The notes under the pieces: model-generated | What the model was told of the DNA's origin: nothing | The model's input: only the letters and a program-made list of their open reading frames with translations | The model's database searches: none | Shown here: piece by piece, positions 62,691-64,000 of the stretch | Position numbering within the stretch: the first letter of the stretch is position 1 | How the letters are laid out: each line of letters begins with the position of its first letter | Assembly: GCA_003155915.1 (NCBI GenBank) | Contig: PMFA01000024.1 | Coordinates: 70,194 to 134,193, forward strand | Length of the DNA: 64,000 nucleotides | Source: Acidimicrobiaceae bacterium | GTDB taxonomy: Bacteria; Actinomycetota; Acidimicrobiia; Acidimicrobiales; RAAP-2 | Reading direction: 5' to 3' | Translations under genes and position numbers: made by a program

Positions 62691-64000
62691 ATGCGTAAGG
62701 ATCTCGTCGGATCGGTCGTCGGAGTGGCGAGTGTCCTCGTACTCGGATTCGCGATGCTGCCCCTTCGTTCGCACATCAGCGTGTCGACCGCGGCGCTGAT
62801 CCTCGTGGTACCGGTCGTGGTCGGATCGGCCATCGGGGGAATACGAGCTGGAGTTGCCAGCGTCGTCGCCGGGTTCCTCGTCTACGACTACGGCTACATA
62901 CCGCCCTACAAGACCCTCGATGTCGGCACGCCACAGAACTGGACCGCCCTAGCCGTCTACGTAATCGTCATGTTGGCCGTGGCGAGCGTCGTCGCGAGTC
63001 TGGATTCATCGCGAATCGAGGCGAAGCGGGGCAACGAGGCGGCGCACCGCCTCTCAGAACTCTCCGAACACTTGGTCGGCGATCGCCCCGTCGACGACTT
63101 GCTCAAGACCATCGTGTCGGCGGTCCACGTCGTCTTCGAGGTCCCCGGAGTCTCGATGCTGGTCCTCGACGAGGGGCTTTTGAAAGTCGTGGCTTGCGCG
63201 GGCGATCCGCTCTCCGCGGAGGAACTCGCACGGCTCGGTCCACACTCGGGACAGCCGATCAGCATTGGCACGGATACTGAATCGTCCGGGGAATTGCGCA
63301 CAATCGCCCTCTCGGCATCCGGTCACGCCGTTGGCATCCTTGCGCTTCGCGGTCTGCCGACCTCGAAGAACGATCGTGCCGTCCTCACTACGTTCGCCAA
63401 TGACGCGGCTTTGGCGCTGGAGCGTGCGCAACTACGCGAGCAAGCATTGCGCTCGAAACTCCTTGAAGAGGTTGACCACTTTCGCCAGAGTTTGATGGGC
63501 GCGGTGTCCCACGACCTTCGAACGCCTCTTGCGACCATCAAAGTCGCCTCTTCGACACTGGCGAACCGCTCCGCGTCACTCACGTCGGACGAAGTACGAG
63601 AGCTCTACAACCTCATCGAGGTTGAGTCGGATCGACTCACGCGACTCGTGTCGAATCTGCTCGACATCACGAGAATCGAAGCCGGGGTCTTCACCGTGCA
63701 TCCGAACCCCACGTCCGTACGCGACTTGGTGCGCGAAGCGGTGAACGCGATGAAACCAACCATGGGCGCCCACCGCGTCGACTCCATCGTGCCAGCGTCA
63801 CTGCCCGCGGTCAACGTGGACTCACTGTTGATCGGCCAGGTGTTGATAAACCTGCTCGACAACGCGATTCGACACTCGCCCGATGACGGCGTCATCACCG
63901 TCGAGGCGCGCCGTGAGATGCGACAGGTGATTCTCTCGGTTACCGATCAGGGACCAGGCATTGAGCCGAGTCAGCGTCAAGCCGTCTTCGAACGCTTTGC
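62691..64000 (+). CDS. DUF4118-GAF-histidine kinase (KdpD C-terminal-like); 3' end beyond window
   Basis: Hand-translated MRKDLVGSVVGVASVLVLGFAMLPLRSHISVSTAALILVVPVVVGSAIGG...FRQSLMGAVSHDLRTPLATIKVASSTL...NLLDNAIRHSPDDG...VTDQGPGIEPSQRQAVFERFA; open to window end, so absent from the ORF track. Confidence 0.9.
   Translation, partial: MRKDLVGSVVGVASVLVLGFAMLPLRSHISVSTAALILVVPVVVGSAIGGIRAGVASVVAGFLVYDYGYIPPYKTLDVGTPQNWTALAVYVIVMLAVASVVASLDSSRIEAKRGNEAAHRLSELSEHLVGDRPVDDLLKTIVSAVHVVFEVPGVSMLVLDEGLLKVVACAGDPLSAEELARLGPHSGQPISIGTDTESSGELRTIALSASGHAVGILALRGLPTSKNDRAVLTTFANDAALALERAQLREQALRSKLLEEVDHFRQSLMGAVSHDLRTPLATIKVASSTLANRSASLTSDEVRELYNLIEVESDRLTRLVSNLLDITRIEAGVFTVHPNPTSVRDLVREAVNAMKPTMGAHRVDSIVPASLPAVNVDSLLIGQVLINLLDNAIRHSPDDGVITVEARREMRQVILSVTDQGPGIEPSQRQAVFERF

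Overview
This 64 kb window is gene-dense, high-GC chromosomal DNA, almost certainly from an actinobacterium and plausibly of Acidimicrobiia type (taxonomy is inference). I found no rRNA, tRNA, CRISPR array, phage or IS element. Recognisable blocks: sucB/lpdA; rnhA with an Rrf2-family regulator; thiE; a scattered SUF Fe-S system (sufC-sufS-sufU, sufD-Rieske-sufC, sufB) with two sufC paralogues; mutY; a cluster resembling late ethylmalonyl-CoA pathway genes (mesaconyl-CoA hydratase-like, methylsuccinyl-CoA dehydrogenase-like, malyl-CoA lyase-like); a Ni/Co transporter; NlpC/P60 and Lgt-like genes; a large protein with a MazF/PemK-like C-terminus; ilvE/leuB, greA/leuCD and leuA; an S1P-lyase-like PLP enzyme coupled to an FGGY kinase; two unrelated alkyladenine glycosylases (Tag, Mpg); a GGDEF/EAL protein; ACC deaminase with a 2-hydroxyacid dehydrogenase and glycerate 2-kinase; and a kdp locus running off the right edge. 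Strongest hunt results: (1) an unannotated, apparently leaderless leader peptide [11 protein letters not shown] (CTG CTG CTT) followed by an antiterminator/terminator upstream of leuA; (2) three KdpD-derived proteins around kdp, in which the full-length KdpD has lost its phospho-acceptor His (SHDLRTPL to SKELLGPL) while a separate short histidine kinase keeps it; (3) two unannotated small membrane ORFs (KdpF and a 27-aa partner) at the head of kdp, with a repeat array resembling an OmpR-family operator in the divergent promoter; (4) the MazF/PemK-like fusion protein with no visible antitoxin.
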